64,000 nt of DNA, from NCBI RefSeq assembly GCF_026008515.1, contig NZ_BQYM01000013.1:1-64000 (forward strand), in the 5' to 3' direction. This document shows, one piece after another, positions 37,108 through 45,321 of the stretch. Below the pieces are notes generated by a model, which saw only the letters and a program-made list of their open reading frames with translations, was not told the origin of the DNA and did no database searches. This DNA comes from Hoyosella levis. GTDB lineage: Bacteria > Actinomycetota > Actinomycetes > Mycobacteriales > Mycobacteriaceae. A program made the position numbers and the translations under genes. Position 1 is the stretch's first letter; each line of letters starts with the position of its first letter.

Positions 37108-38142
37108 TCATCGCGCCGACAGCACCTCGCCGACATATCGGGCCACCGCGGAGACCGCGGCGATGCCCCACGGATAGTCCATGCGGGTAGGGCCCAGCAC
37201 TCCCACGCCACCGAAGGTGGTGCCCGCCGACCCATAGCCCGTGGTGATCATGGAGGCCCCACGGATCTGCTCGTCCTCCATCTCCTCGCCGATGCGAACA
37301 GTCACCATGCCAGGCTGCTGCACCGCTGCGAGCAGCTTGAGCACGACCACCTGCTCCTCGAGCGCCTCGAGGACCGTGAGCATGCCCGTGGTGGTTCCTC
37401 CGAAGTCAGCAGCGTTCGCGGTGAGGTTCGCGGTGCCGCCGAGCACGAGCCGGTCCTCGCTACGCTCCACGAGCGTCTCGACGAGCACCGTCGCCGAGCG
37501 CACCACCGCGTCGCGCACGTCCTGCGGGGCCTGCGAGGCGAGCTCGGCCACCGCCACCGACGCCGCAGCAAGCCGCTTGCCCTCGAGCGCCGTGCCGAGC
37601 AGCGAGCGCAGCCGGGCGACCTGCTCCTCGTTGATGACATCGCCAAGCTCGACGAGGCGCTGGTCCACTCGTCCCGTATCCATGATGACCACGAGCAGCA
37701 GCCGGGCCGGGTTCAGCGGCACGACCTCGATGTGCCGCACCGTGGAGGACGTCAACCGCGGATACTGCATGACCGCCACCTGCCGGGTGAGCTGCGCGAG
37801 CAGCCGCACCGCGCGGTGCAGCACATCATCGAGGTCCACGCCGCCCTCGAGGAACTCCATGATGGCGCGGCGCTCCGGCGGGGAGAGCGGCTTGATCTCG
37901 GCGAGGCGATCCACGAACTGCCGGTATCCCCGGTCAGTGGGCACGCGCCCCGACGAGGTGTGGGGCTGCCGGATGTAGCCCTCCGCCTCGAGCACGGCCA
38001 TATCGTTGCGCACCGTCGCCGAGGACACCCCAAGGCTGTGGCGGTCCACGAGAGTCTTCGATCCCACGGGCTCATGCGTGGAAATGTAGTCGGACACGAT
38101 TGCCTGCAGCACGGCAAAACGCCTGTCCTCCGGGCTTGGCAT
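37108..38142 (-). CDS. hrcA: Heat-inducible transcription repressor HrcA
   Basis: A 344-residue repressor with an N-terminal winged helix ([29 protein letters not shown]) and the GAF-like HrcA domain. It normally binds CIRCE elements of groE genes. ATG 38142 has GGGGAGG 10 nt upstream and gives the family length; the in-frame extension is spurious. No CIRCE sequence (TTAGCACTC pair) is visible in its own upstream region. dnaJ2 follows after 117 bp. Confidence 0.94.
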   Translation of the reverse strand: MPSPEDRRFAVLQAIVSDYISTHEPVGSKTLVDRHSLGVSSATVRNDMAVLEAEGYIRQPHTSSGRVPTDRGYRQFVDRLAEIKPLSPPERRAIMEFLEGGVDLDDVLHRAVRLLAQLTRQVAVMQYPRLTSSTVRHIEVVPLNPARLLLVVIMDTGRVDQRLVELGDVINEEQVARLRSLLGTALEGKRLAAASVAVAELASQAPQDVRDAVVRSATVLVETLVERSEDRLVLGGTANLTANAADFGGTTTGMLTVLEALEEQVVVLKLLAAVQQPGMVTVRIGEEMEDEQIRGASMITTGYGSAGTTFGGVGVLGPTRMDYPWGIAAVSAVARYVGEVLSAR

Positions 38143-38292
38143 GCGTCCACCACCTCCCCGTAGTTCCTCTGAGTTCGCCGGTGTTCGCCGGCCTCGCGAG
38201 CGTCCGGATCCCCACTGCCGGCCCACCCTCTCGAGGGGAGCCGCGGCGTTGCCGCCGGGAGATCCATGGTCGACCTCCCATTTTAGCGCGAT

Positions 38293-38306
38293 CGGCAGTA
38301 CTGCCG
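38293..38306. promoter_or_regulatory. Perfect 14-bp palindrome between hemW and hrcA
   Basis: CGGCAGTACTGCCG is fully self-complementary and lies 35 bp beyond the hemW stop, upstream of hrcA. It could be an operator or a small terminator stem; it does not resemble CIRCE. Confidence 0.35.
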
Positions 38307-38340
38307 GGGTTGCCTCGGCCACAGCTGCCCCCAGCGCTGC

Positions 38341-39540
38341 TCAGCTGGCGGCCGCGATGCGCCGCACGACGGCATCGGCGAGCAATCGCCCACGGCCCGT
38401 GAGCACCAGCCTGCCACCAGCCTCGGTGCCCAGCCCTTCCCGGATGCACGCGCGCGCGGCCTCGAGCTCGGGGTCCGCTAGCAGCGCCAGATCCAGGCCG
38501 CTCCGCATGCGGACCTGCAGCATGATCTGCTCGAGATGCTGGTCCTCCGCGGTGAGCTCCTCCTGCCCAGCGATGGGCAACTCGTCCTGGCCGAGGGATT
38601 CGGCATAGCGGGCGGGATGCTTGGCGTTCCACCAGCGGATGCCCCCGAGGTGCCCATGCGCCCCAGGGCCCGCGCCCCACCAGTTGTCGCCGTTCCAGTA
38701 GCCCAGGTTGTGCTGGCACTGGGCATCGGGGCCCGAGGCCCAGTTGGAGACCTCGTACCATTCGAGGCCCGCGCCGGAGAGGCGGTCATCGATCAGCTCG
38801 TAGCGGGCGGCGAGCACGTCATCGTCGGGGGCGGGCACCACGCCCTTGCGCACGCGCCGGGCCAGCGCCGTGCCCTCCTCGACGATCAGCGCGTAGGCAG
38901 AGACATGATCGACTCCGGCGTCGAGCACCGCATCGAGGGTCGCTGCGAGGTCCGCATCGGTCTCGCCCGGGGTGCCGTAGATCATGTCGAGGTTGACGTG
39001 CTCGAAGCCGGCGGCCCGCGCCTCCCCCGCCGCGGCAACCGCCCGTCCGGGGGTGTGGGTCCGGTCGAGCACGGCGAGCACGTGCGGGGCCACTGATTGC
39101 ATGCCCAGCGAGACCCTGGTGAATCCCGCCTCGCGCAGCGACCCGAAGAACCCCGGCGAGGTCGACTCGGGATTGGATTCCGTGGTGACCTCGGCGCCCT
39201 CGACGAGCCCCACGGTCCGGCGGATCACGCCGAGCACATCGCCGAGCATCTCCGCGCCGAGCAACGACGGCGTGCCGCCGCCGATGAACACCGTGCTCGC
39301 CGCGGGCGCGCCCGGGCCGCACGCCTCGACGGCAAGCTCGAGCTCGCGGGAGAGCGCGCCGAACCAGGAACCAGGCGAGGCGCTGGTGCCGAGCTCGCCC
39401 GCGGTGTAGGTGTTGAAGTCGCAGTAGCCGCAGCGCGTCGCGCAGAACGGCACGTGCACATAGATCCCGAGCGGCCGATCCGGCAGGCTGGCGCGCGCCC
39501 GCTCGGGGAAGACGGATCGGGCTTCGCTGGTCACGGGCAT
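38341..39540 (-). CDS. hemW: Heme chaperone HemW (radical SAM, HemN-like)
   Basis: A 399-residue radical SAM protein. The cluster motif CATRCGYC (CxxxCxxC) is near residue 35, GGGTPSLL near 85, and the HNLGYWNGDNWWG segment common to HemW occurs near 285. It lacks the extra N-terminal region of true coproporphyrinogen dehydrogenase HemN. HemW binds heme and helps insert it into respiratory enzymes. ATG 39540 is chosen over an upstream ATG at 39669, which would run back over the divergent sulfur leader promoter. Confidence 0.92.
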   Translation of the reverse strand: MPVTSEARSVFPERARASLPDRPLGIYVHVPFCATRCGYCDFNTYTAGELGTSASPGSWFGALSRELELAVEACGPGAPAASTVFIGGGTPSLLGAEMLGDVLGVIRRTVGLVEGAEVTTESNPESTSPGFFGSLREAGFTRVSLGMQSVAPHVLAVLDRTHTPGRAVAAAGEARAAGFEHVNLDMIYGTPGETDADLAATLDAVLDAGVDHVSAYALIVEEGTALARRVRKGVVPAPDDDVLAARYELIDDRLSGAGLEWYEVSNWASGPDAQCQHNLGYWNGDNWWGAGPGAHGHLGGIRWWNAKHPARYAESLGQDELPIAGQEELTAEDQHLEQIMLQVRMRSGLDLALLADPELEAARACIREGLGTEAGGRLVLTGRGRLLADAVVRRIAAAS

Positions 39541-39671
39541 GTCCTCGCTATCGTGCTGGCCGGGCCTACCGGGGCTCGCTGCGGGCCCCTCGTGCCAGTG
39601 TGCCCGCCCGCGGCCCCTGCCTGGAAATCGATGCTCTAGCTGCACGTTGTGGCGGCCGTCGGTGTTCATGG

Positions 39672-39686
39672 CACAATGAACGCGTG
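39672..39686 (+). promoter_or_regulatory. Leaderless -10 box of the poly-cysteine leader ORF
   Basis: CACAAT (39672-39677) is followed by 6 nt and then GTG 39684. That puts the expected transcription start on the G of the start codon, the usual geometry of leaderless actinobacterial mRNAs. Confidence 0.5.
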
Positions 39687-39788
39687 AGTGGACCAGAAGA
39701 ATGGCTGGCAGGGATGCACCTGGTGCAACGCCGCCATATCGATTTCAAGCGCGTTTGCAGTTGCTGCTGTCGCAGCACCACTGCCTGA
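39684..39788 (+). CDS. Poly-cysteine leader peptide, putative cysteine attenuator of the sirA operon
   Basis: A 34-codon ORF ending KRVCSCCCRSTTA, with four cysteine codons within five positions close to the stop. A -10 box places transcription at its GTG, so translation can begin on a leaderless message. An internal ATG at 39714 would give a 24-residue version. It ends 150 bp before sirA. Poly-cysteine leaderless ORFs upstream of sulfur-assimilation operons are described in mycobacteria as cysteine-responsive attenuators. Stalling at Cys codons when cysteine is scarce would alter the downstream RNA and raise sirA-cysHDN expression. The mechanism here is inferred from the family. Confidence 0.75.
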   Translation: MSGPEEWLAGMHLVQRRHIDFKRVCSCCCRSTTA

Positions 39789-39931
39789 ACGCGCGCCCGC
39801 TCCCCTTGCGTGGCTGGCCGAGCTCGCGCGTCTGGCCCATGGCCCCACAGTTTTCCGCTTGCTGCCAGGGTGTGCCGTGCAGGCCCTGCACCGCCACATG
39901 GCATCGTCCCCAGCACACCATTTCCCAGGAG
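39789..39931 (+). promoter_or_regulatory. Attenuator leader RNA between the Cys ORF and sirA
   Basis: Immediately after the leader stop, ACGCGCG (39789-39795) can pair with 39825-39831. A second stem is possible at 39877-39891 (GTGCA/TGCAC, 5-nt loop). The sirA ribosome site AGGAG is at 39927-39931. These are the elements a stalling-controlled switch would need. The alternative folds were not computed. Confidence 0.45.
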
Positions 39932-39937
39932 ACTTGA

Positions 39938-41653
39938 ATGTCGTCAGCCCACGACGCCACCGCGCGCAGTGACCGTGGCGGCCGTGCCCGCTCGACGCGG
40001 CCGCGCCGCCGCAAGTCCGAGGGGCAGTGGAAGCTCGGTTACCGCGAGCCGCTGAATGCCAACGAGCAGTCCAAGAAGGACGACAACCCCCTCAACGTCC
40101 GCCAGCGCATCGAGAACATCTACGCGGTGCGCGGCTTCGACAGCATCGACAAGGCCGACCTTCGCGGCCGCTTCCGCTGGTACGGCCTCTACACCCAGCG
40201 CGCCCAGGGCTACGACGGCACCTGGACGGGTGACGAGAACATCGATGTGCTCGAGGACAGTCACTTCATGCTGCGCATCCGCTGCGATGGCGGGCTCCTC
40301 GATCTGGAGCAGCTGCGCGCCATCGGCGGGATCGCCCAGGAGTTCGGCCGCGACACCGCGGACCTCTCCGATCGCCAGAACGTGCAGTGCCACTGGATCC
40401 GGGTCGAGGACATGCCCGAGATCTGGCGGCGCGTCGAGGGCGTGGGCCTGACCACCACCGAGGCGTGCGGCGACACCCCGCGCATCATCCTCGGATCGCC
40501 GCTCGCCGGGCTCGCCAGCGACGAGGTGATCGACCCCACCCCCGCGATCAAGGAGATCACCCGCCGCTACCTCGGTGATCCGCGCTACTCGAACCTTCCG
40601 CGCAAGTTCAAGACCGCCATCTCGGGCCTGCAGGACGTCGCCCACGAGATCAACGATTGCGCGTTCATCGGTGTGGACCATCCCGAGCATGGCCCCGGCC
40701 TCGATGTGTGGGTCGGCGGCGGACTGTCCACGAACCCGATGTTCGCGCAGCGCCTCGGCGCCTGGGTGCCCCTCGACGAGGTGCCCGATGTGTGGGAAGG
40801 CATCGTCGCGATCTTCCGCGACTACGGCTACCGGCGCCTGCGCGGCAAGGCACGCCTGAAGTTCCTCGTGAAGGACTGGGGCGTCGAGAAGTTCCGCCAG
40901 GTCCTCGAGGACGAGTACCTCGGGCGCAAGCTCCTCGACGGCCCAGCGCCCGAGGAACAGACCATGCCCCGCGACCACGTGGGAATCCAGAAGCTCAAGA
41001 ACGGCAACTACTCGGTAGGCGTGGCACCGATCGCGGGCCGTGTCTCCGGGACCAAGCTGCTCGCTGTCGCGGATGCCGCCGAGCGTGCCGGCTCGGACGC
41101 GGTGCGCCTGACGCCCTACCAGAAGCTCATCATTGTTGATGTCCCCGAGGACAAGGTCGAGCCGCTCGTCGCGGAGCTCGCCGAGCTCGGGCTGCCCGCC
41201 CGGCCGTCGCTGTGGCGCAAGAACCTGATGGCCTGCACTGGCATCGAGTTCTGCAAGCTCTCGTTCGTCGAGACCCGCAAGCGCTCGCAGGATCTCGTTC
41301 CCGAGCTCGAGGAGCGGCTCAAGGATCTCAACGAGCAGCTCGATGTGCCCGTGACGATCAATATCAACGGCTGCCCCAACTCGTGCGCGCGCGCACAGGT
41401 CGCCGATATCGGCTTCAAGGGACAGCTCGTGCTTGACGAGGACGAGAACCAGGTGGAGGGCTTCCAGGTGCATCTCGGCGGCCACCTCGGCCTCGCCGCG
41501 GACTTTGGCCGCAAGCTGCGCCAGCACAAGGTCACCACCGACGAGCTCGGTGACTACGTGGAACGAGTAGTGCGGCAGTTCATCGACGACCGCGACCAGG
41601 GCGAGCGCTTCGCCGACTGGGTGCTGCGGGCCGACGAGGACAAGCTGCGCTGA
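39938..41653 (+). CDS. sirA: Ferredoxin-dependent sulfite reductase
   Basis: A 571-residue siroheme/[4Fe-4S] reductase. The cluster and siroheme ligands lie in ACTGIEFC and NGCPNSC near residues 430 and 480. The YGLYTQR and TEACGDTP segments supply the Tyr and Cys positions that form the crosslink in the mycobacterial enzyme. It reduces sulfite to sulfide with six electrons from ferredoxin. It is sometimes annotated nirA; context with cysH, cysD and cysN argues for sulfite. The first 30 residues are basic and variable. AGGAG is 7 nt before ATG. Confidence 0.95.
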   Translation: MSSAHDATARSDRGGRARSTRPRRRKSEGQWKLGYREPLNANEQSKKDDNPLNVRQRIENIYAVRGFDSIDKADLRGRFRWYGLYTQRAQGYDGTWTGDENIDVLEDSHFMLRIRCDGGLLDLEQLRAIGGIAQEFGRDTADLSDRQNVQCHWIRVEDMPEIWRRVEGVGLTTTEACGDTPRIILGSPLAGLASDEVIDPTPAIKEITRRYLGDPRYSNLPRKFKTAISGLQDVAHEINDCAFIGVDHPEHGPGLDVWVGGGLSTNPMFAQRLGAWVPLDEVPDVWEGIVAIFRDYGYRRLRGKARLKFLVKDWGVEKFRQVLEDEYLGRKLLDGPAPEEQTMPRDHVGIQKLKNGNYSVGVAPIAGRVSGTKLLAVADAAERAGSDAVRLTPYQKLIIVDVPEDKVEPLVAELAELGLPARPSLWRKNLMACTGIEFCKLSFVETRKRSQDLVPELEERLKDLNEQLDVPVTININGCPNSCARAQVADIGFKGQLVLDEDENQVEGFQVHLGGHLGLAADFGRKLRQHKVTTDELGDYVERVVRQFIDDRDQGERFADWVLRADEDKLR

Positions 41654-41696
41654 GCAGGGAAGGTCGAGGAGCAGGCACGCATGAGGAGGGACAGCG

Positions 41697-41777
41697 GTGG
41701 AGCCCGGCAGCGGGGCGGCGGGAACAGAACCCGTCCGCGCGCCGTTCCACTGTATTGCCCCCTCGCGCGTCCCGTGA
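41697..41777 (+). CDS. Possible 26-residue small ORF between sirA and cysH
   Basis: An unusual 227-bp gap separates sirA from cysH. Within it GTG 41697 follows a full AGGAGG site (41684-41689) at 7-nt spacing and opens a 26-codon frame ending FHCIAPSRVP. The ribosome site is better than that of many real genes here. No homology is known to me and the composition is Gly/Ala/Pro-rich, so it may be an accident or a small regulatory peptide. Confidence 0.3.
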   Translation: MEPGSGAAGTEPVRAPFHCIAPSRVP

Positions 41778-41880
41778 ACGCACGTGGCCGGCAGCGCAGC
41801 CCCGCTGACCGGCAACCGGAACAGGGTCATCCGACCGGCATCGCCGGCGGCCGGCCCGTTCCCGACCGAAAGGTGACATC

Positions 41881-42582
41881 ATGAGTATCGCGACCGAGAG
41901 CGAGTTGCGCCGCATCGCCGAGCGAGGCGCTGCCGATCTCGACGGCGCGTCCGCCGAGGAACTGCTCCAGTGGACCGAGGACACCTTCGGCAGTCGCTAC
42001 ATCGTGGCATCCAACATGCAGGACGCCGTGCTCGTGCATCTCGCCGCGCAGGTCCACGCTGGCGTGGATGTGCTGTTCCTCGATACTGGCTACCACTTCG
42101 CCGAGACCCTCGGCACCCGCGACGCCGTCGAGCAGGTCTACGGCGTCAACATCATCAACGCCACCCCCGAGCACACCGTCGCCGAGCAGGACAGCATCGA
42201 GGGCAAGGATCTGTTCGCGCGCGAGCCCAACCGGTGCTGCTTCCTGCGCAAGGTGGTGCCGCTGCGGGAGAACCTCGCGGGCTATGATGCCTGGGTCACG
42301 GGGATCCGTCGCGTCGAGGCTCCCACCCGGGCCAATGCCCCGCTGATCTCCTACGACGAGGCATTCGGCCTCGTGAAGATCAACCCGCTGGCGGCATGGT
42401 CCGACGAGCAGATGCAGGACTACATCGACAAGCACGGCATACTGGTGAACCCGTTGGTCGACGAAGGCTACCCTTCGATCGGCTGCGCGCCGTGCACGGC
42501 CAAGCCCACGCCTGGCACTGATCCGCGCAGCGGCCGCTGGGCGGGGAAGAACAAGATCGAATGCGGCCTGCACGCATCATGA
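41881..42582 (+). CDS. cysH: Adenylylsulfate (APS) reductase
   Basis: A 233-residue reductase. The paired cysteines CC (NRCCFLRK) and CxxC (GCAPCT) are the [4Fe-4S] ligands that mark APS rather than PAPS specificity. The PP-loop region and the C-terminal ECGLH catalytic cysteine are present (IECGLHAS). It reduces APS to sulfite for SirA. GAAAGGTGA precedes ATG 41881. The stop overlaps cysD by 4 bp. Confidence 0.95.
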   Translation: MSIATESELRRIAERGAADLDGASAEELLQWTEDTFGSRYIVASNMQDAVLVHLAAQVHAGVDVLFLDTGYHFAETLGTRDAVEQVYGVNIINATPEHTVAEQDSIEGKDLFAREPNRCCFLRKVVPLRENLAGYDAWVTGIRRVEAPTRANAPLISYDEAFGLVKINPLAAWSDEQMQDYIDKHGILVNPLVDEGYPSIGCAPCTAKPTPGTDPRSGRWAGKNKIECGLHAS

Positions 42583-43586
42583 CACCATCACAGACAGCCG
42601 GACTGGCGTCCGCACGAGAGATGAACGGGGTGTTGCCTGACGTGGGCACGCACAGCGCTGACGAAGACTCACCACAGCACCATGCGGCAGCAACGAACTT
42701 CGACACGTTGACCGCCCTCGAATCCGAGGCGATCCACGTCTTCCGAGAGGTTGCGGGCGAGTTCGAGCGCCCCGTCATCCTGTTCTCTGGCGGCAAGGAC
42801 TCGACGGTGCTGCTGCACCTGGCCATCAAGGCGTTCTGGCCAGCACCGCTGCCCTTCACTCTCTTGCATGTCGACACCGGGCACAACTTCCAGGAGGTGC
42901 TCGACTTCCGCGACCGCATGGTCGAGCGGTACAACCTGCGCCTGCACGTCGCTAGCGTCGAGGAGTACATCGCCGACGGGCGCCTCGAGGAGCGCGCGGA
43001 CGGCATCCGCAACCCCCTCCAGACGGTCCCCCTGCTCGACGCGATCAGCGAGCACCGCTTCGACGCCGTGTTCGGCGGCGGCCGCCGCGACGAGGAGCGC
43101 TCCCGCGCGAAGGAACGCATCTTCAGCCTCCGCAACGCCTTCGGCCAGTGGGACCCGAAGAAGCAGCGCCCCGAGCTGTGGAACCTCTACAACGGGCGCC
43201 ACTCCCCCGGCGAGCACGTGCGGGTCTTCCCCCTCTCCAACTGGACCGAGCTCGACATCTGGCGCTACATCGCCCGCGACAACGTCGAGCTCTGTCCGAT
43301 CTATTACGCGCACGAGCGCGAGGTCTACCAGCGCGACGGCATGTGGCTCGCCCCCGGGCCCTGGGGCGGTCCTGGCGACGGCGAGCAGCTCCAGTCCCTC
43401 TCGGTGCGCTACCGCACCGTCGGCGACGGATCCACCACCGGCGCGGTGCTGTCGGACGCCACCGACAACTTCGCGATCCTCGCCGAGGTCGCCGCATCCC
43501 GGCTCACCGAGCGAGGAGCAACCCGGGGCGACGACCGTGTCTCCGAGGCCGCCATGGAAGACCGCAAGCGAGAGGGATATTTCTGA
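42579..43586 (+). CDS. cysD: Sulfate adenylyltransferase subunit 2
   Basis: A 335-residue ATP sulfurylase small subunit. The PP-loop SGGKDSTVLLHL is near residue 66, and FGGGRRDEERSRAKER and the C-terminal EDRKREGYF are family hallmarks. With CysN it makes APS from sulfate and ATP. ATG 42579 overlaps the cysH stop; the 40 residues before the conserved region are variable, so an inner ATG at 42621 is possible. cysN follows after 2 bp. Confidence 0.95.
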   Translation: MTPSQTAGLASAREMNGVLPDVGTHSADEDSPQHHAAATNFDTLTALESEAIHVFREVAGEFERPVILFSGGKDSTVLLHLAIKAFWPAPLPFTLLHVDTGHNFQEVLDFRDRMVERYNLRLHVASVEEYIADGRLEERADGIRNPLQTVPLLDAISEHRFDAVFGGGRRDEERSRAKERIFSLRNAFGQWDPKKQRPELWNLYNGRHSPGEHVRVFPLSNWTELDIWRYIARDNVELCPIYYAHEREVYQRDGMWLAPGPWGGPGDGEQLQSLSVRYRTVGDGSTTGAVLSDATDNFAILAEVAASRLTERGATRGDDRVSEAAMEDRKREGYF

Positions 43587-43588
43587 GC

Positions 43589-44881
43589 ATGAGCGACCTA
43601 CTTCGCCTCGCCACCGCCGGCAGCGTCGATGACGGCAAGTCCACCCTCGTCGGACGGCTGCTCTACGACACCAAGTCAGTGCTCGCCGATCAGATCGATG
43701 CTGTCACCCGCGCCTCCGTGGACCGCGGCCTCTCCACGCCAGACCTCTCCCTGCTCGTCGACGGCCTGCGTGCCGAGCGCGAGCAAGGCATCACGATCGA
43801 TGTGGCCTATCGCTACTTCGCCACCCCGCGCCGCTCGTTCGTGCTCGCCGACACCCCCGGGCATGTGCAGTACACCCGCAACACCGTTTCCGGGGCATCC
43901 ACCGCGCAGCTCGTGATCCTCCTCGTCGACGCGCGCAAGGGTGTCATCGAGCAGACGCGCCGCCACGCCGCTGTTATGGCGCTGCTCGGCGTGCCCCGCC
44001 TCGTGCTGGCCGTCAACAAGATCGACCTCGTGGACAATCCCGCCGAGGTCTTCACCCAGATCTGCACCGAGTTCACCTCGCTGACCACCCAGCTCGGGTG
44101 GGCGCCGGAGAACGTGCAGGAGATCCCCGTCTCGGCCCTGCACGGCGACAACATCGCCACGCCGTCGGATCGCACCCCCTACTACAGCGGCCCCACGCTC
44201 ATCGATCACCTCGAAGCCGTGCCCGTCGATGCCGAGCCGCACAATGTCGGCCTGCGCTTCCCCGTTCAATACGTGATCCGCCCCCGCACCGCCGAGTACC
44301 CCGACTACCGCGGCTACGCCGGCCAGATCGCCGCCGGAGAAGTCCGGCCCGGTGATGAGGTGCTCGTGCTGCCCGCCGGCATCCGCAGCACCATCGCGAA
44401 GATCGACACGATGGACGGAGAGCTCGACCACGCCGAGGCTGGCCGCTCCGTCACCCTCCTGCTCACCGATGACATCGACATCTCCCGCGGCGACGTCATC
44501 ACCTCCCCCGGCGATGCCCCCGAGCCCATCAGTGAGTTCGAGGCCACTGTGTGCGTGCTCGCCGATAAGGCGCTGCGACCCGGTGCCCGGCTGCTGCTCA
44601 AGCACGGCACCCACACCACCCAGGCGATCGTCGGTTCCCTCATCGAGCGCTTCAACGAGCAGGAGCTGCGCGCCGATCCCGCGCCCGAGACTCTCGCGCT
44701 CAATGACATCGGGCGCATCCAGATCCGTGTAGCAAGCCCCATCGTGGCCGATGACTACGCCATCAACCGCCACACCGGCAGCTTCCTGCTGATCGATCCC
44801 GCCAGCGGCAACTCCCTCGCCGCCGGGCTCGTCGGAGACGTCCTCTCCGCCGTGGAGATCGGCGAGCGGCGCAACAGCTAG
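43589..44881 (+). CDS. cysN: Sulfate adenylyltransferase subunit 1 (GTPase), without APS kinase domain
   Basis: A 430-residue EF-Tu-like GTPase. G1 is GSVDDGKST, G3 DTPGHVQY and G4 NKIDLVD, with two beta-barrel domains after. GTP hydrolysis drives APS formation by CysD. The protein stops after the barrel domains. The fused APS kinase (CysC) found in mycobacterial CysNC is absent, which fits a pathway through APS reductase. Start at ATG 43589. Last gene of the sirA-cysHDN operon. Confidence 0.95.
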   Translation: MSDLLRLATAGSVDDGKSTLVGRLLYDTKSVLADQIDAVTRASVDRGLSTPDLSLLVDGLRAEREQGITIDVAYRYFATPRRSFVLADTPGHVQYTRNTVSGASTAQLVILLVDARKGVIEQTRRHAAVMALLGVPRLVLAVNKIDLVDNPAEVFTQICTEFTSLTTQLGWAPENVQEIPVSALHGDNIATPSDRTPYYSGPTLIDHLEAVPVDAEPHNVGLRFPVQYVIRPRTAEYPDYRGYAGQIAAGEVRPGDEVLVLPAGIRSTIAKIDTMDGELDHAEAGRSVTLLLTDDIDISRGDVITSPGDAPEPISEFEATVCVLADKALRPGARLLLKHGTHTTQAIVGSLIERFNEQELRADPAPETLALNDIGRIQIRVASPIVADDYAINRHTGSFLLIDPASGNSLAAGLVGDVLSAVEIGERRNS

Positions 44882-45106
44882 CTGGGTTCGCGCGGCTGGC
44901 GGAATCCGCGGGCACCGCTGGCATCCGCGACCCCTATTGCACAGGCGCCACCGTTGCGCGAATCTGCCACGGACACACACGTGGCAGCTGGGGCCGATCC
45001 GTGGCAGCACCGGGCTAGCAGTGGCAGATCCGGGGCGCTCGGCATACTGCGAGCAGCCACTGGCTCCCCGTGCGAGGCACTAGCCGAGAAATGCAACCGG
45101 CGGTGC

Positions 45107-45142
45107 GGAAGCCGACCGCTACCCGCCGAATGTCGCGCGCTA
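45107..45142. repeat. 36-bp direct repeat, copy 1
   Basis: Matches 45285-45320 at 35 of 36 positions, 178 bp apart, in the same orientation. It abuts the family B palindrome. Confidence 0.7.
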
Positions 45143-45184
45143 GTGGAAACTTTTCCCGCTCTGGCCGGGAGAAGTTTCCACTAG
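45140..45184. repeat. Intergenic palindrome, family B copy 2
   Basis: A 19-bp stem, beginning CTAGTGGAAAC and ending GTTTCCACTAG, has one mismatch and a 7-nt loop. It is the reverse orientation of the copy at 5485-5525. It sits between convergent genes, so a terminator role is plausible. Confidence 0.7.
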
Positions 45185-45284
45185 CGGCGCGCACCCCTCC
45201 GGCGCGCACCCCTCCGCGAACGGAATCCTGGCGTCCAGCACCGGCGGGCCAACAACCACGAGCCGTGGTCCCGCTCCCGCCAGC

Positions 45285-45320
45285 GGAAGCCGGCCGCTAC
45301 CCGCCGAATGTCGCGCGCTA
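45285..45320. repeat. 36-bp direct repeat, copy 2
   Basis: Second copy of the repeat at 45107-45142, ending one base before the stop codon of the lipoprotein gene. Confidence 0.7.
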
Positions 45321-45321
45321 C

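Larger units (their letters stand above)
44882..45321. repeat. 440-bp repeat-rich intergenic region
   Basis: No gene is supported between convergent cysN and the lipoprotein gene. The stretch holds several dispersed GTGGCAG units (about 44968-45030), a 36-bp direct repeat (45107-45142 and 45285-45320, one mismatch), the family B palindrome, and a 15-bp tandem duplication GGCGCGCACCCCTCC (45186-45215). The second direct repeat ends one base before the lipoprotein stop codon. Confidence 0.7.

Noticed and set aside
33724-38163. 1,479-codon open frame on the plus strand
   Set aside because: It runs antisense across phoH, rsmE, dnaJ2 and hrcA, all of which have clear motifs on the other strand. 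Long antisense frames are expected at this GC content.
39944-41830. 628-codon open frame on the minus strand opposite sirA
   Set aside because: sirA carries complete cluster motifs; the antisense frame is compositional.
41681-41884. 67-codon frame overlapping the cysH start by 4 bp
   Set aside because: The ATGA overlap is suggestive, but the ATG lies inside the AGGAGG site, no ribosome site precedes it, and the composition is random Arg/Gly/Pro.
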